NCBI GenBank assembly: GCA_919902495.1
Contig: CAKKRC010000048.1
Span: forward strand, 1 to 45,310
Length of the DNA: 45,310 nucleotides
Direction of reading: 5' to 3'
Source: Nitrospiria bacterium
GTDB lineage: Bacteria; Nitrospirota; UBA9217
The notes under the pieces are model-generated. The model was not told where the DNA came from and searched no databases. It worked only from the letters and a program-made list of their open reading frames with translations. Made by a program: the position numbers and the translations under genes. Positions 25,384 to 33,528 of this stretch are shown piece after piece. Positions within the stretch are counted from its first letter, which is position 1, and each line of letters begins with the position of its first letter.

Positions 25384-25478
25384 ATTGCAAAATGCAAATT
25401 GTAACTTGCAAATTGAAAAATGAAATCAAAGCTCATGCAATTTACAACTTGAAATTTCCAATCTTCAATTTCCAATTC
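25384..25478. repeat. CAATTTGCATTTT-type repeat, copy 2
   Basis: An AT-rich imperfect palindrome filling the gap between rpe and the next gene. GCAAATTGTAACTTGCAAAT and CAATTTACAACTTGAAATTT face each other. It is related in reverse orientation to the copy at 24604-24691, so the two flank rpe as an inverted pair. Confidence 0.65.
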
Positions 25479-25501
25479 ATGTGTTGTACTCGGAGGTCGC
25501 A

Positions 25502-27289
25502 GTGACGATGAAGAAGCAGAACGTAAAGATCCCTTATGAGCTCAAGGACGTGAAGGAACCCGTCCTCTACCGGGACATTTTCCCGTACTCCAGCGTGCCG
25601 AAGATCGAATTCGAGGACCGGCTCATCCAGATCAATATGCCCAAGGATATCTGGCTCACCGACACGACCTTCCGCGACGGCCAGCAGTCCAGGCCGCCCT
25701 ACACGCCCAAGCAGATCGCCGACATCTTCGACTTCATGCACCGCATGAGCGGACCGAACGGCGTGATCCGCCAGACGGAGTTCTTCCTCTACTCGGAGAA
25801 GGACCGGGAGGCGGTGCGGCTCTGTCTGGAGCGGGGTTACCAATTCCCCGAGGTCACCGGCTGGATCCGGGCGAACAAGAACGACTTCAAGCTCGTGAAG
25901 GAGATGGGGCTCAAGGAAACAGGCATCCTCACCTCCTGCTCGGACTACCACATCTTCCTGAAGATGAACCTGTCCCGCAAGGACGCGCTCAAGGCGTACC
26001 TCGACATCGTGGCCACGGCCCTGGAGCAGGGGATCGTGCCCCGTTGCCATCTTGAGGACATTACGCGGGCGGACTTCTATGGGTTCGTCATCCCTTTCGT
26101 GCAGGACCTCATGAAGCTGTCCGAGGCCGCCAAGATGCCCGTGAAGGTCCGGGCCTGCGATACCATGGGCTACGGATTCCCCTTCCCGGGAACGTCGCTG
26201 CCGCGGGGTGTGCCCGAGATCTTCTACGCGCTGATCCACGAAGGAGGCGTCCCGTCGGAGCTCCTCGAATGGCACGGCCACAATGACTTCCACAAGGGCC
26301 TCGTGAACGGCACCGCGGCGTGGCTGTACGGCTGCTCGGCCGTGAACGGCGCGCTGCTCGGTTTCGGTGAACGCACGGGCAACACGCCGATCGAGGCCAT
26401 GCTCATCGACTACATCAGCCTCACCGGGAACGACGCGGGCATCGACACCGCGGCGATCACGGACATGGCGGAATACTTCCGGCGGGAGATGGGTTTTGAC
26501 ATCCCCTCCAACTACCCCTTCGTGGGCTCGGAGTTCAATTCCACGGCGGCAGGAATCCATGCGGACGGCATGATGAAGAACGAGGAGATCTACAACATCT
26601 TCGACACGACCAGGATCCTCAAGCGGCCCATGGGCGTGATCATCACGGACAAGTCCGGGATCGCCGGCATCGCCCATTGGGTGAACAGCCACCTCGGCCT
26701 CGATGCGGACAAGAAGATCGACAAACGCCATCCCGGCCTCACCAAGATGAACAAGTGGGTCCTTGAGCAGTACGAGCAGGGCAGGACCACGAGCATGTCT
26801 CATGATGAATTGCAGGAGAAGGCGAAGAAATACCTGCCCGAGTATTTCATCTCCGATCTCGACCGGCTCAAGAAAAAGGCCTCGGAGGTCGCGCGGCACA
26901 TCGTCGAGGAATTCGTGGAGCGGAAGGAGATCCGGACCATGGAACCGGCGAAGCAGGAGCCGGTGATGGAGAAGCTGCAGAAAGAGGACCCGTACATCCA
27001 GTTCGCGTACGTGGTGAACGCGAAAGGCAAAAAGATCACGCGCAACATCACGGACGTCGAGAACAAGGCAAAGTTCGAGATCGCCGGCCTCGGCGACGAC
27101 TTCTCGGACCGCTCCTGGTTCATCAACCCCATGAAGGACGGGAAGAGCTTCGTCTCGGACTTCTACACCTCGAAGATCACGGGCGCCCTTTGCATCACCG
27201 TATCGGCGCCCATTGCCGACGACGAGAGCAACATCATCGGCGTCTTCGGCGTGGACATCCGGTTCGAGGACCTTGTGCGGGCGGAATAG
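25502..27289 (+). CDS. HMGL-like carboxylic acid synthase fused to a Cache-like domain
   Basis: A 595-residue protein. Residues 30-330 form a DRE-TIM barrel of the isopropylmalate/homocitrate/Re-citrate synthase superfamily, with the DRE motif DIWLTDTTFRDGQQSR and the metal-binding EWHGHNDFHKG. These enzymes condense acetyl-CoA with a 2-oxo acid; its resemblance to proteins annotated as Re-citrate synthase is inference. The C-terminal 120 residues (SWFINPMKDGKSFVSD, ISKITGALCITVSAPI-like, IIGVFGVDIRFEDL) look like a Cache/PDC ligand-binding domain, which is unusual without a membrane helix. The C-terminal LeuA regulatory domain is replaced by it. GGAGGT lies 5 bases before GTG 25502 and 11 before ATG 25508; either may be used. 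A perfect hairpin terminator follows. Confidence 0.75.
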   Translation: MTMKKQNVKIPYELKDVKEPVLYRDIFPYSSVPKIEFEDRLIQINMPKDIWLTDTTFRDGQQSRPPYTPKQIADIFDFMHRMSGPNGVIRQTEFFLYSEKDREAVRLCLERGYQFPEVTGWIRANKNDFKLVKEMGLKETGILTSCSDYHIFLKMNLSRKDALKAYLDIVATALEQGIVPRCHLEDITRADFYGFVIPFVQDLMKLSEAAKMPVKVRACDTMGYGFPFPGTSLPRGVPEIFYALIHEGGVPSELLEWHGHNDFHKGLVNGTAAWLYGCSAVNGALLGFGERTGNTPIEAMLIDYISLTGNDAGIDTAAITDMAEYFRREMGFDIPSNYPFVGSEFNSTAAGIHADGMMKNEEIYNIFDTTRILKRPMGVIITDKSGIAGIAHWVNSHLGLDADKKIDKRHPGLTKMNKWVLEQYEQGRTTSMSHDELQEKAKKYLPEYFISDLDRLKKKASEVARHIVEEFVERKEIRTMEPAKQEPVMEKLQKEDPYIQFAYVVNAKGKKITRNITDVENKAKFEIAGLGDDFSDRSWFINPMKDGKSFVSDFYTSKITGALCITVSAPIADDESNIIGVFGVDIRFEDLVRAE

Positions 27290-27313
27290 CCTTACAGCGA
27301 TAGGGAACACACA

Positions 27314-27350
27314 AAAGGGATGCGGAAACTCCGCATCCCTTTGCTATTTT
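27314..27350. terminator. bidirectional intrinsic terminator
   Basis: A perfect 13-bp stem (AAAGGGATGCGGA, loop AAC, TCCGCATCCCTTT) between two convergent genes. A T-rich run follows it on both strands (GCTATTTT on plus, TTGTGTG after TTT on minus). Confidence 0.85.
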
Positions 27351-27380
27351 CGCTATCCGCTATACTTCACGGTCGATATG

Positions 27381-27827
27381 TTAATCCTTGTCCCGGCCTT
27401 TTCCCTTCCCTTTCCCCTTGCCCTTTCCGTGGCCTTTTCCGCCGCCGCCATCAAGGTCATGGCCCCGCTTCAGAGCGTGGAACTCCGGCGATCCGGGCTT
27501 GATGCCCAGGCTCTTTGCCAGGTTGCCCCATCCCTGCCCCTTCCCGGTCCGGTACTTTTCGGCTACGCGGTCCGTAGGCTGCCCCGACATCTCCCCGAGA
27601 CGCAGCACCATGTAGGCGTCAGCGGGCTTCTCGACATTGCTCAACACCGTCGTTATCTGCGCGTCGCCGATCTTGAAGCGTGCGGCAAGGCGTGCCTTGA
27701 AGCCCGACGGATCGGCCTGGGCCTGAATGTTCAGGTCTTTGAGCCACTCGAAATCCTTCGCCGCTGCCGCCGACGCGATGGATAATACCATCAGCGATAC
27801 AACCAATACCGTGCGAAACGTTCTCAT
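27381..27827 (-). CDS. small exported protein with basic Gly-Lys tail
   Basis: A 148-residue protein with a signal peptide (MRTFRTVLVVSLMVLSIASAAAA). The mature part is helical (LAARFKIGDAQITTVLSNVEKPADAYMVLRLGEM, then VAEKYRTGKGQGWGNLAKSLGIKPG) and ends in a run of GK repeats (GGGGKGHGKGKGKGKG) with DKD at the end. Similar proteins of unknown function occur in Geobacter-like genomes. The Lys/Gly tail could bind nucleic acids or polyanions, which is inference. An AGGAGGAG ribosome binding site precedes the ATG. It is transcribed convergently with the upstream synthase gene. Confidence 0.7.
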   Translation of the reverse strand: MRTFRTVLVVSLMVLSIASAAAAKDFEWLKDLNIQAQADPSGFKARLAARFKIGDAQITTVLSNVEKPADAYMVLRLGEMSGQPTDRVAEKYRTGKGQGWGNLAKSLGIKPGSPEFHALKRGHDLDGGGGKGHGKGKGKGKGKGRDKD

Positions 27828-27906
27828 TCTCTCCTCCTGGATGCAACAAGATACCTGTCGGCACTGCAGCCGGCAGATGGTGATCGACAGTTCTGCTCCC
27901 TCTGAA

Positions 27907-29517
27907 CTATTTCCTCATCATCACAGCGGTCGCTATAAGCAGCACAGCTGTCAGCCCGCCCGCCCACATGGCCTCGGTGTTCAGCCCGCCCAGCCGGAAC
28001 AGGACGGCCGCGCCTCCCGCGCCCACCGTAAGGATGGCTAAAATAAAGGCTCTGCCGATGCGGCGGATGCCGCTCAACTCCCGCACGATGTCCCGCGAAG
28101 TGATCTCCACGCGCGTCTCGCCGCGGCCGGTCGTAACGAGGAACTCGGAAAGCAGTTTCGGGATCTTTGCGAGCGAACGGACCGTTCCGGCCGCCTGCCG
28201 GAAAAGACCCGCGGGCGTCATTTCCTCGGCCTGGATGAATCGCCGCGCGTAGGGCGTGGATATCTCGATGATGTTGGTTACCGGATCCAGCTGCGAACCG
28301 AGGCCGTTCAGCATGCCCACGACGCGCCCGAACAGGATGAAGTCGTTGGGGATCTGGATGGACGGATTGAGCTGCACCGCCTGCTGGATGTCGCGGCCCA
28401 TCTCCTCGATGTCCATGGCCTTGAACTCGCCGGGAGAGATGTCGCGGTATTTCTGGAACATCCGCTCCACGAACTGCACCAGCGGCTGGATGTCCTTGGT
28501 GAGCGGAATGAACCCCATGTCCACCATAGCCCGCACCAGTCCCAGGCTGTCGCGTTCCACGATGGCGATGAACGCCCGCCGGAGTTCCTCCTTCTTCGGG
28601 GCTGAGATGCGGTCCACCATGCCGAAGTCCACCAGGATCACCTCGGGCCCCCGCCGGACGAAGATGTTCCCGGGGTGGGGATCGCCGTGGAAGAACCCGT
28701 CCACAAAGAACATCTGGGCATAGGCCTCGGCAAGGATGCGCGCCACTTCCTTCCGGTCGATGTCGCGCCGGTCGATCTCGTCAAAGTCGGTGATCTTGAT
28801 GCCCTCGAGGTACTCGAGCGTCAGCACCTTGGACGTGGTATAGGGCCAGTACACGATGGGGATCTTGATGCGGTCGTTCTTAGCGAAGTTCCGGGCAAAG
28901 GTCTCGGCGTTCTTCCCTTCCAGCAGGTAATCCAGCTCCTCGGACACGATGCGGGAGAACTCGGAAAAGATGACGTCGAGGTTGATCTGCGTGTAGAGCA
29001 TCCGGAGGATCCGGACCACGAACTTGAGGGCCCGTATATCGGCGGCGATCACCTCTTCGATCCCCGGATACTGGACCTTGACCACGATGCAGTCGCCGTC
29101 CCGGAGGCAGGCCCGGTGCACCTGTCCCAGGGACGCCGAGGCGATGGGTATCTCACTGAACGAGGAGAATACTTCATCCATCGGCCCCAGTTCTTCGGTG
29201 ACGCGCTTCACGATGTCGGAGAACGGCGCCGGCGGCACCTGGTCCTGGAGCTTGGAGAGCTCGGTCGTATATTCTTCGGGGAGGATGTCGACGCGTGAGG
29301 AGAGGAACTGTCCGATCTTGATGAGGATTCCCCGCTGTGCAAGCATCCGCTCGCGCAGGAGACGTGCATTCTTCCCATGAAGCAGCTTATACCGCTCCTG
29401 TCGCACGGGGGGAGACGTGAAAATATTTCTGAGCGAGAAAAACCTATAGCTCAGGAGGACCCTGAGGAACAGGGTCACCCCCTTGATGACCCGTCCTCGA
29501 TAGCGGAACATGTGCAT
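27907..29517 (-). CDS. ABC1/UbiB-family atypical protein kinase-like protein
   Basis: A 536-residue UbiB/ADCK-type protein. The family supports ubiquinone synthesis and lipid handling, through an atypical kinase fold with ATPase activity. Visible: the KxGQ motif KIGQFLSSRVDILPEEY, the A-rich loop ASASLGQVHRA, VVKVQYPG (kinase lysine), LTLEYLEGIKITD, the catalytic FFHGDPHPGNIFV and metal-binding VDFGMVDRI, and two C-terminal membrane helices (AFILAILTVGAGGAAVLF, AGGLTAVLLIATAVMM). A perfect -10 box TATAAT sits 6 bp before the first ATG, so the mRNA may be nearly leaderless or ATG 29511 may be used. It stands alone. Confidence 0.92.
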   Translation of the reverse strand: MHMFRYRGRVIKGVTLFLRVLLSYRFFSLRNIFTSPPVRQERYKLLHGKNARLLRERMLAQRGILIKIGQFLSSRVDILPEEYTTELSKLQDQVPPAPFSDIVKRVTEELGPMDEVFSSFSEIPIASASLGQVHRACLRDGDCIVVKVQYPGIEEVIAADIRALKFVVRILRMLYTQINLDVIFSEFSRIVSEELDYLLEGKNAETFARNFAKNDRIKIPIVYWPYTTSKVLTLEYLEGIKITDFDEIDRRDIDRKEVARILAEAYAQMFFVDGFFHGDPHPGNIFVRRGPEVILVDFGMVDRISAPKKEELRRAFIAIVERDSLGLVRAMVDMGFIPLTKDIQPLVQFVERMFQKYRDISPGEFKAMDIEEMGRDIQQAVQLNPSIQIPNDFILFGRVVGMLNGLGSQLDPVTNIIEISTPYARRFIQAEEMTPAGLFRQAAGTVRSLAKIPKLLSEFLVTTGRGETRVEITSRDIVRELSGIRRIGRAFILAILTVGAGGAAVLFRLGGLNTEAMWAGGLTAVLLIATAVMMRK

Positions 29518-29522
29518 GATTG

Positions 29523-29528
29523 ATTATA
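29523..29528 (-). promoter_or_regulatory. -10 box TATAAT of the UbiB gene
   Basis: TATAAT on the minus strand preceded by TGG, an extended -10 form. The nearest -35 candidate (TGGAAC, 18 bp upstream) is poor. Only 5 bp separate it from the ATG at 29517. Confidence 0.45.
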
Positions 29529-29564
29529 CCAGATTAACGGATTTTCGTTCCAGGAATGAAGAGA

Positions 29565-29742
29565 TCAGACGCGGAGACACGGTGACGGGGAGACAAAGTC
29601 CCTTCTGTGATCACGAATGTCACGAATGCAATACTTCATTGCTTCTCTGTGACCTCTGTGCTCCCTGTGGTGAAAAGCCCTTGCCTGAAGAACAAAAACA
29701 GGCCGTTCTCCGCGCTCTCTGCGTCCTCTGCGGTAAAATAGC
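29565..29742. repeat. CTCTGTG/CGCGGAGAC-type repeat
   Basis: GCGGAGACACGGTGACGGGG on the left faces TCTCCGCGCTCTCTGCGTCC on the right, with TCTCTGTGACCTCTGTGCTC in the middle. This is an imperfect palindrome of a type common in Geobacter- and Nitrospirota-like genomes. It fills most of the 273-bp gap between the UbiB and hydrolase genes; no gene was found there. Confidence 0.6.
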
Positions 29743-29790
29743 CGTTATTTATTTGATTCAAAGGTGTCTCAGACGGGCATTGGGCAGGGC

Positions 29791-30597
29791 CTACTTCACA
29801 ATATCGCCGTATTCCGAAGGCCTGCGGCGGCGGAGAAACCCCCAGGTCTCGGCTGCCTCATCGCGGTCCTTCAGGTCGATGTCGGCAATGACGATGGCGT
29901 CCTTGCTCCCGGCCAGTTCAGAGACCATCTCCCCCCAGGGCCCGGCGCAGAAGCTCCTGCCGTAGAAGGAAAGCCCATCCTCCTGGCCCACGCGATTGAC
30001 CCGGAAGACAAAGAGGTTGTTGGCAAAGGCATTGGCCGTCACCGCCCGCTCCCACAGGGCATGGGTGTTGAGCGATGCCGCGGTAGGCGCGAAGACCACA
30101 TCGGCCCCGTTCAAGGCCAGGATCCGGGTCCCTTCGGGAAAGAGGTTGTCCCAGCAGATCTGGATGCCGATCCTGCCCCGGGAGGTCTCGAAGACAGGGA
30201 ACCCGGTGTCGCCGGGAGAGAAGTAGAACTGTTCCTTATAGAGAGGGAGATCGGGAAGGTGGACCTTGCGGTACATGCCGGCGATCCTGCCGCAATCAAT
30301 GACGACAGCGCTGTTAAAGTATCGGTCCCCGTCCTTCTCGAAGAATGGGAGGACGATGACGACCTGGTGCTTGATCGAGGACTTCACAAAGGCGCTGATC
30401 GCCTCGCCGGAGACCTCGTGGGCGAGCGAGAACCGCGACCGGTCCTCCTGCCGCGGGAACCACGGCGTGAGGCAGAGCTCGGGGAAACCGATGACCTTGG
30501 CGCCCTTTTCTGCGGCGACATCGGCCATTTCCACGCCGCGGGCGACGTTCTTCTCAACGTCAGGTCCCGCGTTCATCTGTATGCCGGCGATTCTCAT
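29791..30597 (-). CDS. carbon-nitrogen hydrolase (nitrilase superfamily)
   Basis: A 268-residue amidohydrolase of the nitrilase superfamily. The catalytic triad is visible: Glu40 (GFPELCLTP), Lys111 (YRKVHLPD) and Cys148 (GIQICWDNLFPEG). The C-terminus FLRRRRPSEYGDI resembles N-carbamoylputrescine amidase and omega-amidase members. The substrate is probably a linear amide or N-carbamoyl amine, which is inference. It has no visible ribosome binding site. It is followed at its 3' side by a repeat and flanked upstream by the higBA pair, with no operon partner that would define its pathway. Confidence 0.85.
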   Translation of the reverse strand: MRIAGIQMNAGPDVEKNVARGVEMADVAAEKGAKVIGFPELCLTPWFPRQEDRSRFSLAHEVSGEAISAFVKSSIKHQVVIVLPFFEKDGDRYFNSAVVIDCGRIAGMYRKVHLPDLPLYKEQFYFSPGDTGFPVFETSRGRIGIQICWDNLFPEGTRILALNGADVVFAPTAASLNTHALWERAVTANAFANNLFVFRVNRVGQEDGLSFYGRSFCAGPWGEMVSELAGSKDAIVIADIDLKDRDEAAETWGFLRRRRPSEYGDIVK

Positions 30598-30695
30598 AGG
30601 TCAGATGATGAAACTATCGGATCGGAAACCGGAGGAGAACCGTAAAAATATTTCCCCCGTCCTCCCATGCTCCCCTCTAAGGTTTTTCCGGGCTA

Positions 30696-31010
30696 TTACG
30701 CAGCTCTTTTGCCCTGCAGCGGTTTTATCGCGTCTATCGCCTTCTTTGATTTCATCCTGGCCCAGTACAGATCGTAATCCGCCTGAAGGCCGATCCAGAC
30801 ATCGGGTGATGTCCCGAAGTAGCGTGCGAGGCGAAGCGCCATGTCAGGACTGACGTTCCGCTTCTCGTTCAGGATCTCATTGACCGTTCGAAAAGAAGTC
30901 TTGAGCGCCTTGGCAAGCTGAACCTGGGTGAGCCCGAGCGGTACAAGAAAGTCCTGTTTCAGGACCTCCCCGGGATGAGTTGGATTTCTTTTGAGTTCAT
31001 ACCTGGCCAT
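30696..31010 (-). CDS. higA: HigA-family antitoxin
   Basis: A 104-residue antitoxin with a helix-turn-helix (LTQVQLAKALKTSFRTVNEILNE) and the VSPDMALRLARYFGTSPDVWIGLQADYDL segment typical of the VapI/HigA family. The start HPGEVLKQDFL is canonical. It binds and neutralises HigB and represses the operon. It begins 12 bp after the higB stop, with AAGGAG eight bases before the ATG. The order toxin then antitoxin is that of higBA. Confidence 0.92.
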   Translation of the reverse strand: MARYELKRNPTHPGEVLKQDFLVPLGLTQVQLAKALKTSFRTVNEILNEKRNVSPDMALRLARYFGTSPDVWIGLQADYDLYWARMKSKKAIDAIKPLQGKRAA

Positions 31011-31022
31011 GGCAATATCTCC

Positions 31023-31304
31023 TTAGTGGTAATCGGTCACCTCAACTTCCGATGCATCGCCATCGGTGAAGCGAAATACGATCCGGAACTGTTCATTGAT
31101 CCGGATGCTGTATTTTCCTTTCAGATCGCCCTTCAAGGCCTCCAGATGATTGCCCGGCGGTGCCTGCAGATCCTGTAGCCCTTTGGCCTTGTTCAGATAG
31201 TCGAGCTTTCGCAAGGACGTCTTACCGATGCTCGCAGGAAATCGCCTGCTCTTTCCCGTGACATACAGGCGTTCCGTTTCCTTGTCGGCAAAGCTCACGA
31301 TCAC
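31023..31304 (-). CDS. higB: HigB-family mRNA-interferase toxin
   Basis: A 93-residue RelE-superfamily toxin that cleaves mRNA on the ribosome. Visible: IVSFADKETERLYVTGKSRRFP, the helical RKLDYLNKAKGLQDLQAPPGNHLEALKGD, and GKYSIRINEQFRIVFRF with the basic and aromatic active-site residues; it ends EVEVTDYH. A frame starting at ATG 31313 is excluded because that ATG lies inside the -10 box; GTG 31304 gives an N-terminus matching HigB. Co-transcribed with higA. Confidence 0.9.
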   Translation of the reverse strand: MIVSFADKETERLYVTGKSRRFPASIGKTSLRKLDYLNKAKGLQDLQAPPGNHLEALKGDLKGKYSIRINEQFRIVFRFTDGDASEVEVTDYH

Positions 31305-31310
31305 GAAGCA

Positions 31311-31339
31311 CATTATAACACTTAGCGTTATAATGTCAA
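31311..31339 (-). promoter_or_regulatory. consensus promoter with embedded operator of higBA
   Basis: TTGACA (31339-31334) and TATAAT (31317-31312) with a 16-bp spacer, both perfect. A perfect inverted repeat, CATTATAAC and GTTATAATG with a 7-base spacer (31311-31335), covers the -10 box. It is the expected binding site for HigA or the HigBA complex. The predicted transcription start falls on the GTG start codon, which implies a leaderless mRNA. Confidence 0.75.
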
Positions 31340-31421
31340 GGATGCATCGGGACGGAAGTTAACATTTAAACAACCTGATCCGAGAAGTTTTACAGCAGTA
31401 GAACTATACTCCCTGTCGCTG

Positions 31422-32780
31422 TCAAAAATAGTACCGCGCCCGCATCTCCACGCGATAGTCGTACGGTTTCTCGCCGTATTCGCTCAGCCGGTCTCCGGCC
31501 AGAGCCATCGCCCTGAGCCTCAGTTCAAGGTTCGTGATCCCTGTGTACGAGATCTCCGGTGAAAGCGAATAGCTCCTGTCTTCGGCGTTCACGATCGCCG
31601 TTACCGCGGGCGTCCAATAGAGAATGTCGAAGGGGTCCTTCTGGCTCACGCGCAGGTACAGATATGCCTGCCCCGCGTTCGGTCTGCCATAGTTCTTGTC
31701 GGTCACTGCCGTCGCCTTCCGGAGGAGCGCTTCATTTCCCGTCGAACGATAGGAATCGTAGGCATTGTGCACGAAGGTGAGGTAATCCCGCGTCTCCTGT
31801 TCGGTGAAGCCCGTCCCGTTCCGGTAGTATTCGAAGATGTATGTCGTGTCCTGTTCGGTGAGATACCGGAGCCCGAGGAGCCAGTTCGTGGCTTCATAGA
31901 TGGTCTGATGCGTGGTCCCGTCTGCGGCGATGAAACTCCGCGTGAAATCGTTTATACGGGCGAACTCTCCATGGACCTCGAGGTTCGTCGTGATGTTCCG
32001 GGAGAGGTCCATGCCGTAGCGCCGCGGCCTGCTGGCGCCCGTCAGGAACAGGAAGTCGATGTCCGTGTCGTAAAGAAGGAGATAGATCTTTCCGGCCGTG
32101 TTCAGGTGGGTCGTTGTTCCTAAGTCGTCGTTCACGTGCTCCGAGACCGGCACGAGCACGGGCGTGACGGAAAGCGTCTTGAGCAGCGGCCCGCGGAAGC
32201 TTCTGATGTAGTCCGCAGAGACCACGACGAAGCCTTCGAGATTCAGGTCGGGATCGTCGGGATTCTTCGGCCGGTCCACGAATGCCACGGGGTTCCAGGC
32301 ATAGCCCTTGCCCCACTTGAGCGTCTTTTTGCCGGCGTCGATCGTGAAGGACGGCGATGGTTTGACGGACAGGAAGGCCTCGTAGACCGTCGTTGTGGAT
32401 GTCGCGCCGAGATAGGAATCCTGATAGGCGGTGTTTGTTCTCACGAAGAGCTTCGTTATGCCTTTTTCTATACCGCCTTCAAGCTGGATCGCAGCATTGT
32501 ATTCGGGCAGGGTATGATCTTCGTCCCGGTTATAGAACCGGAGCTGGTACAGGGCCGCGTCCCGGTCGAGTCCGTATAAGATCGGCCTGATCTCCGCGTA
32601 CCCGCCGAGATGGTAGGGTTTTTTATCGACCTCCGAAAGATCGAAAGAATAGTCTTCGGCGAAAGCAGGAGACGGAAAGCCGCAGAGTGGCAACAGAAGA
32701 CTGAAGGCAGACATCAGCAGAGAGACCACAGAAAATGCGGCAGGTGTCTTTTTTGATATCTGTTCTCCGACGTCTGTCAT
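31422..32780 (-). CDS. outer-membrane beta-barrel partner of the ABC exporter
   Basis: A 452-residue exported protein with a long signal region (residues 1-41, ending PSPAFA). The mature part has many beta strands with alternating aromatics (GGYAEIRPILYGL, AAIQLEGGIEKGITKLFVRT, GKKTLKWGKGYAWNPVAF, VVVSADYIRSF, LEVHGEFARIND, YRVEMRARYYF) and ends in Phe, as expected for an outer-membrane barrel of the DUF1302/porin kind. It lies 12 bp downstream of the LolA-like gene with AGAGGAC before the ATG. Its operon position suggests it is the outer-membrane acceptor or exit of the cargo moved by the exporter, which is inference. Confidence 0.7.
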   Translation of the reverse strand: MTDVGEQISKKTPAAFSVVSLLMSAFSLLLPLCGFPSPAFAEDYSFDLSEVDKKPYHLGGYAEIRPILYGLDRDAALYQLRFYNRDEDHTLPEYNAAIQLEGGIEKGITKLFVRTNTAYQDSYLGATSTTTVYEAFLSVKPSPSFTIDAGKKTLKWGKGYAWNPVAFVDRPKNPDDPDLNLEGFVVVSADYIRSFRGPLLKTLSVTPVLVPVSEHVNDDLGTTTHLNTAGKIYLLLYDTDIDFLFLTGASRPRRYGMDLSRNITTNLEVHGEFARINDFTRSFIAADGTTHQTIYEATNWLLGLRYLTEQDTTYIFEYYRNGTGFTEQETRDYLTFVHNAYDSYRSTGNEALLRKATAVTDKNYGRPNAGQAYLYLRVSQKDPFDILYWTPAVTAIVNAEDRSYSLSPEISYTGITNLELRLRAMALAGDRLSEYGEKPYDYRVEMRARYYF

Positions 32781-32792
32781 ATGTCCTCTGGA

Positions 32793-33518
32793 TTACCGCA
32801 AGGATTCGAGATTCGGCATGAAAGTCAGGGTGAATACCTCGTCCTTGAAGTCCCGCGCCTTGATCTTCGCCAATATCATGATCGATCTGTAATTTTTATA
32901 GAGCGGGCTGTCGGTCTCGATGACAGCGGGCCGCACAATGCCGCCGAAATCCTTTATATCCTTGAAGTAGAGGGTCTTGATCAACATGCCGGCTTCCGTC
33001 AAACACTCGATCTTCGTCGGGAGTTTTGTTTCCTTCCCGGCCCGGAGACGTATCCGGTCGTAGGCAACGGTCTTCGTCTTTGCTTTGAGATGGAGGAGGT
33101 ATTCGTTCCCCTGCTCTTCCACCTTCTCGACGATATATTCCGCAGTGTAATCGAGCTGCAGGATGTCGGCGTTGTTGAACACCCCGCCCACCACGGACTG
33201 GAGACTTGTAATGCGGATGGGCTTGCCCACGTTCGGGATGTAAAACCACATGTTGTCCCCAAGCCGCAGGGTGCTCCTGCCTTTTTCGCTGGCAGGCGCG
33301 ATAAAGAGCGACACGACCTTGTCCGCGCCCTTCTTGACGGTGTACAGAGTGAATTCCTTCTTCCTGCCGTCAGGCTCGATGTTGATGAGCTTCCGGTAGG
33401 ACTCGTAGGACTCGGGATTCAGGTTGCGGTCCACCTCTTTGAGCAGTTCCGTGCCGTCAACGGCGTACGCGGGAACAGTGAACAGCATCACTAAGATGAC
33501 GATCAGTGCTTTCCACAT
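32793..33518 (-). CDS. LolA-like outer-membrane lipoprotein-sorting protein
   Basis: A 241-residue periplasmic protein with a signal peptide (MWKALIVILVMLFTVPAYA). The mature fold is LolA/LppX-like (DUF4292-type): TELLKEVDRNLNPESY, EFTLYTVKKGADKVVSLFI, RLGDNMWFYIPNVGKPIRI and LYFKDIKDFGGIVRPAVIE. Proteins of this group carry lipid-linked cargo across the periplasm. ATG 33518 is preferred because AGGAG lies seven bases before it; the frame also extends to 33536. Its neighbours, a FtsX-like permease and an ATPase upstream and a barrel downstream, complete a four-gene envelope transport module. Confidence 0.87.
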   Translation of the reverse strand: MWKALIVILVMLFTVPAYAVDGTELLKEVDRNLNPESYESYRKLINIEPDGRKKEFTLYTVKKGADKVVSLFIAPASEKGRSTLRLGDNMWFYIPNVGKPIRITSLQSVVGGVFNNADILQLDYTAEYIVEKVEEQGNEYLLHLKAKTKTVAYDRIRLRAGKETKLPTKIECLTEAGMLIKTLYFKDIKDFGGIVRPAVIETDSPLYKNYRSIMILAKIKARDFKDEVFTLTFMPNLESLR

Positions 33519-33528
33519 GCTATTTCTC

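Noticed and set aside
25442-27310. 622-codon open frame on the minus strand
   Set aside because: It lies exactly opposite the synthase gene, is rich in Arg, His and Val as expected of an antisense frame of a GC-rich gene, and has no family motif.
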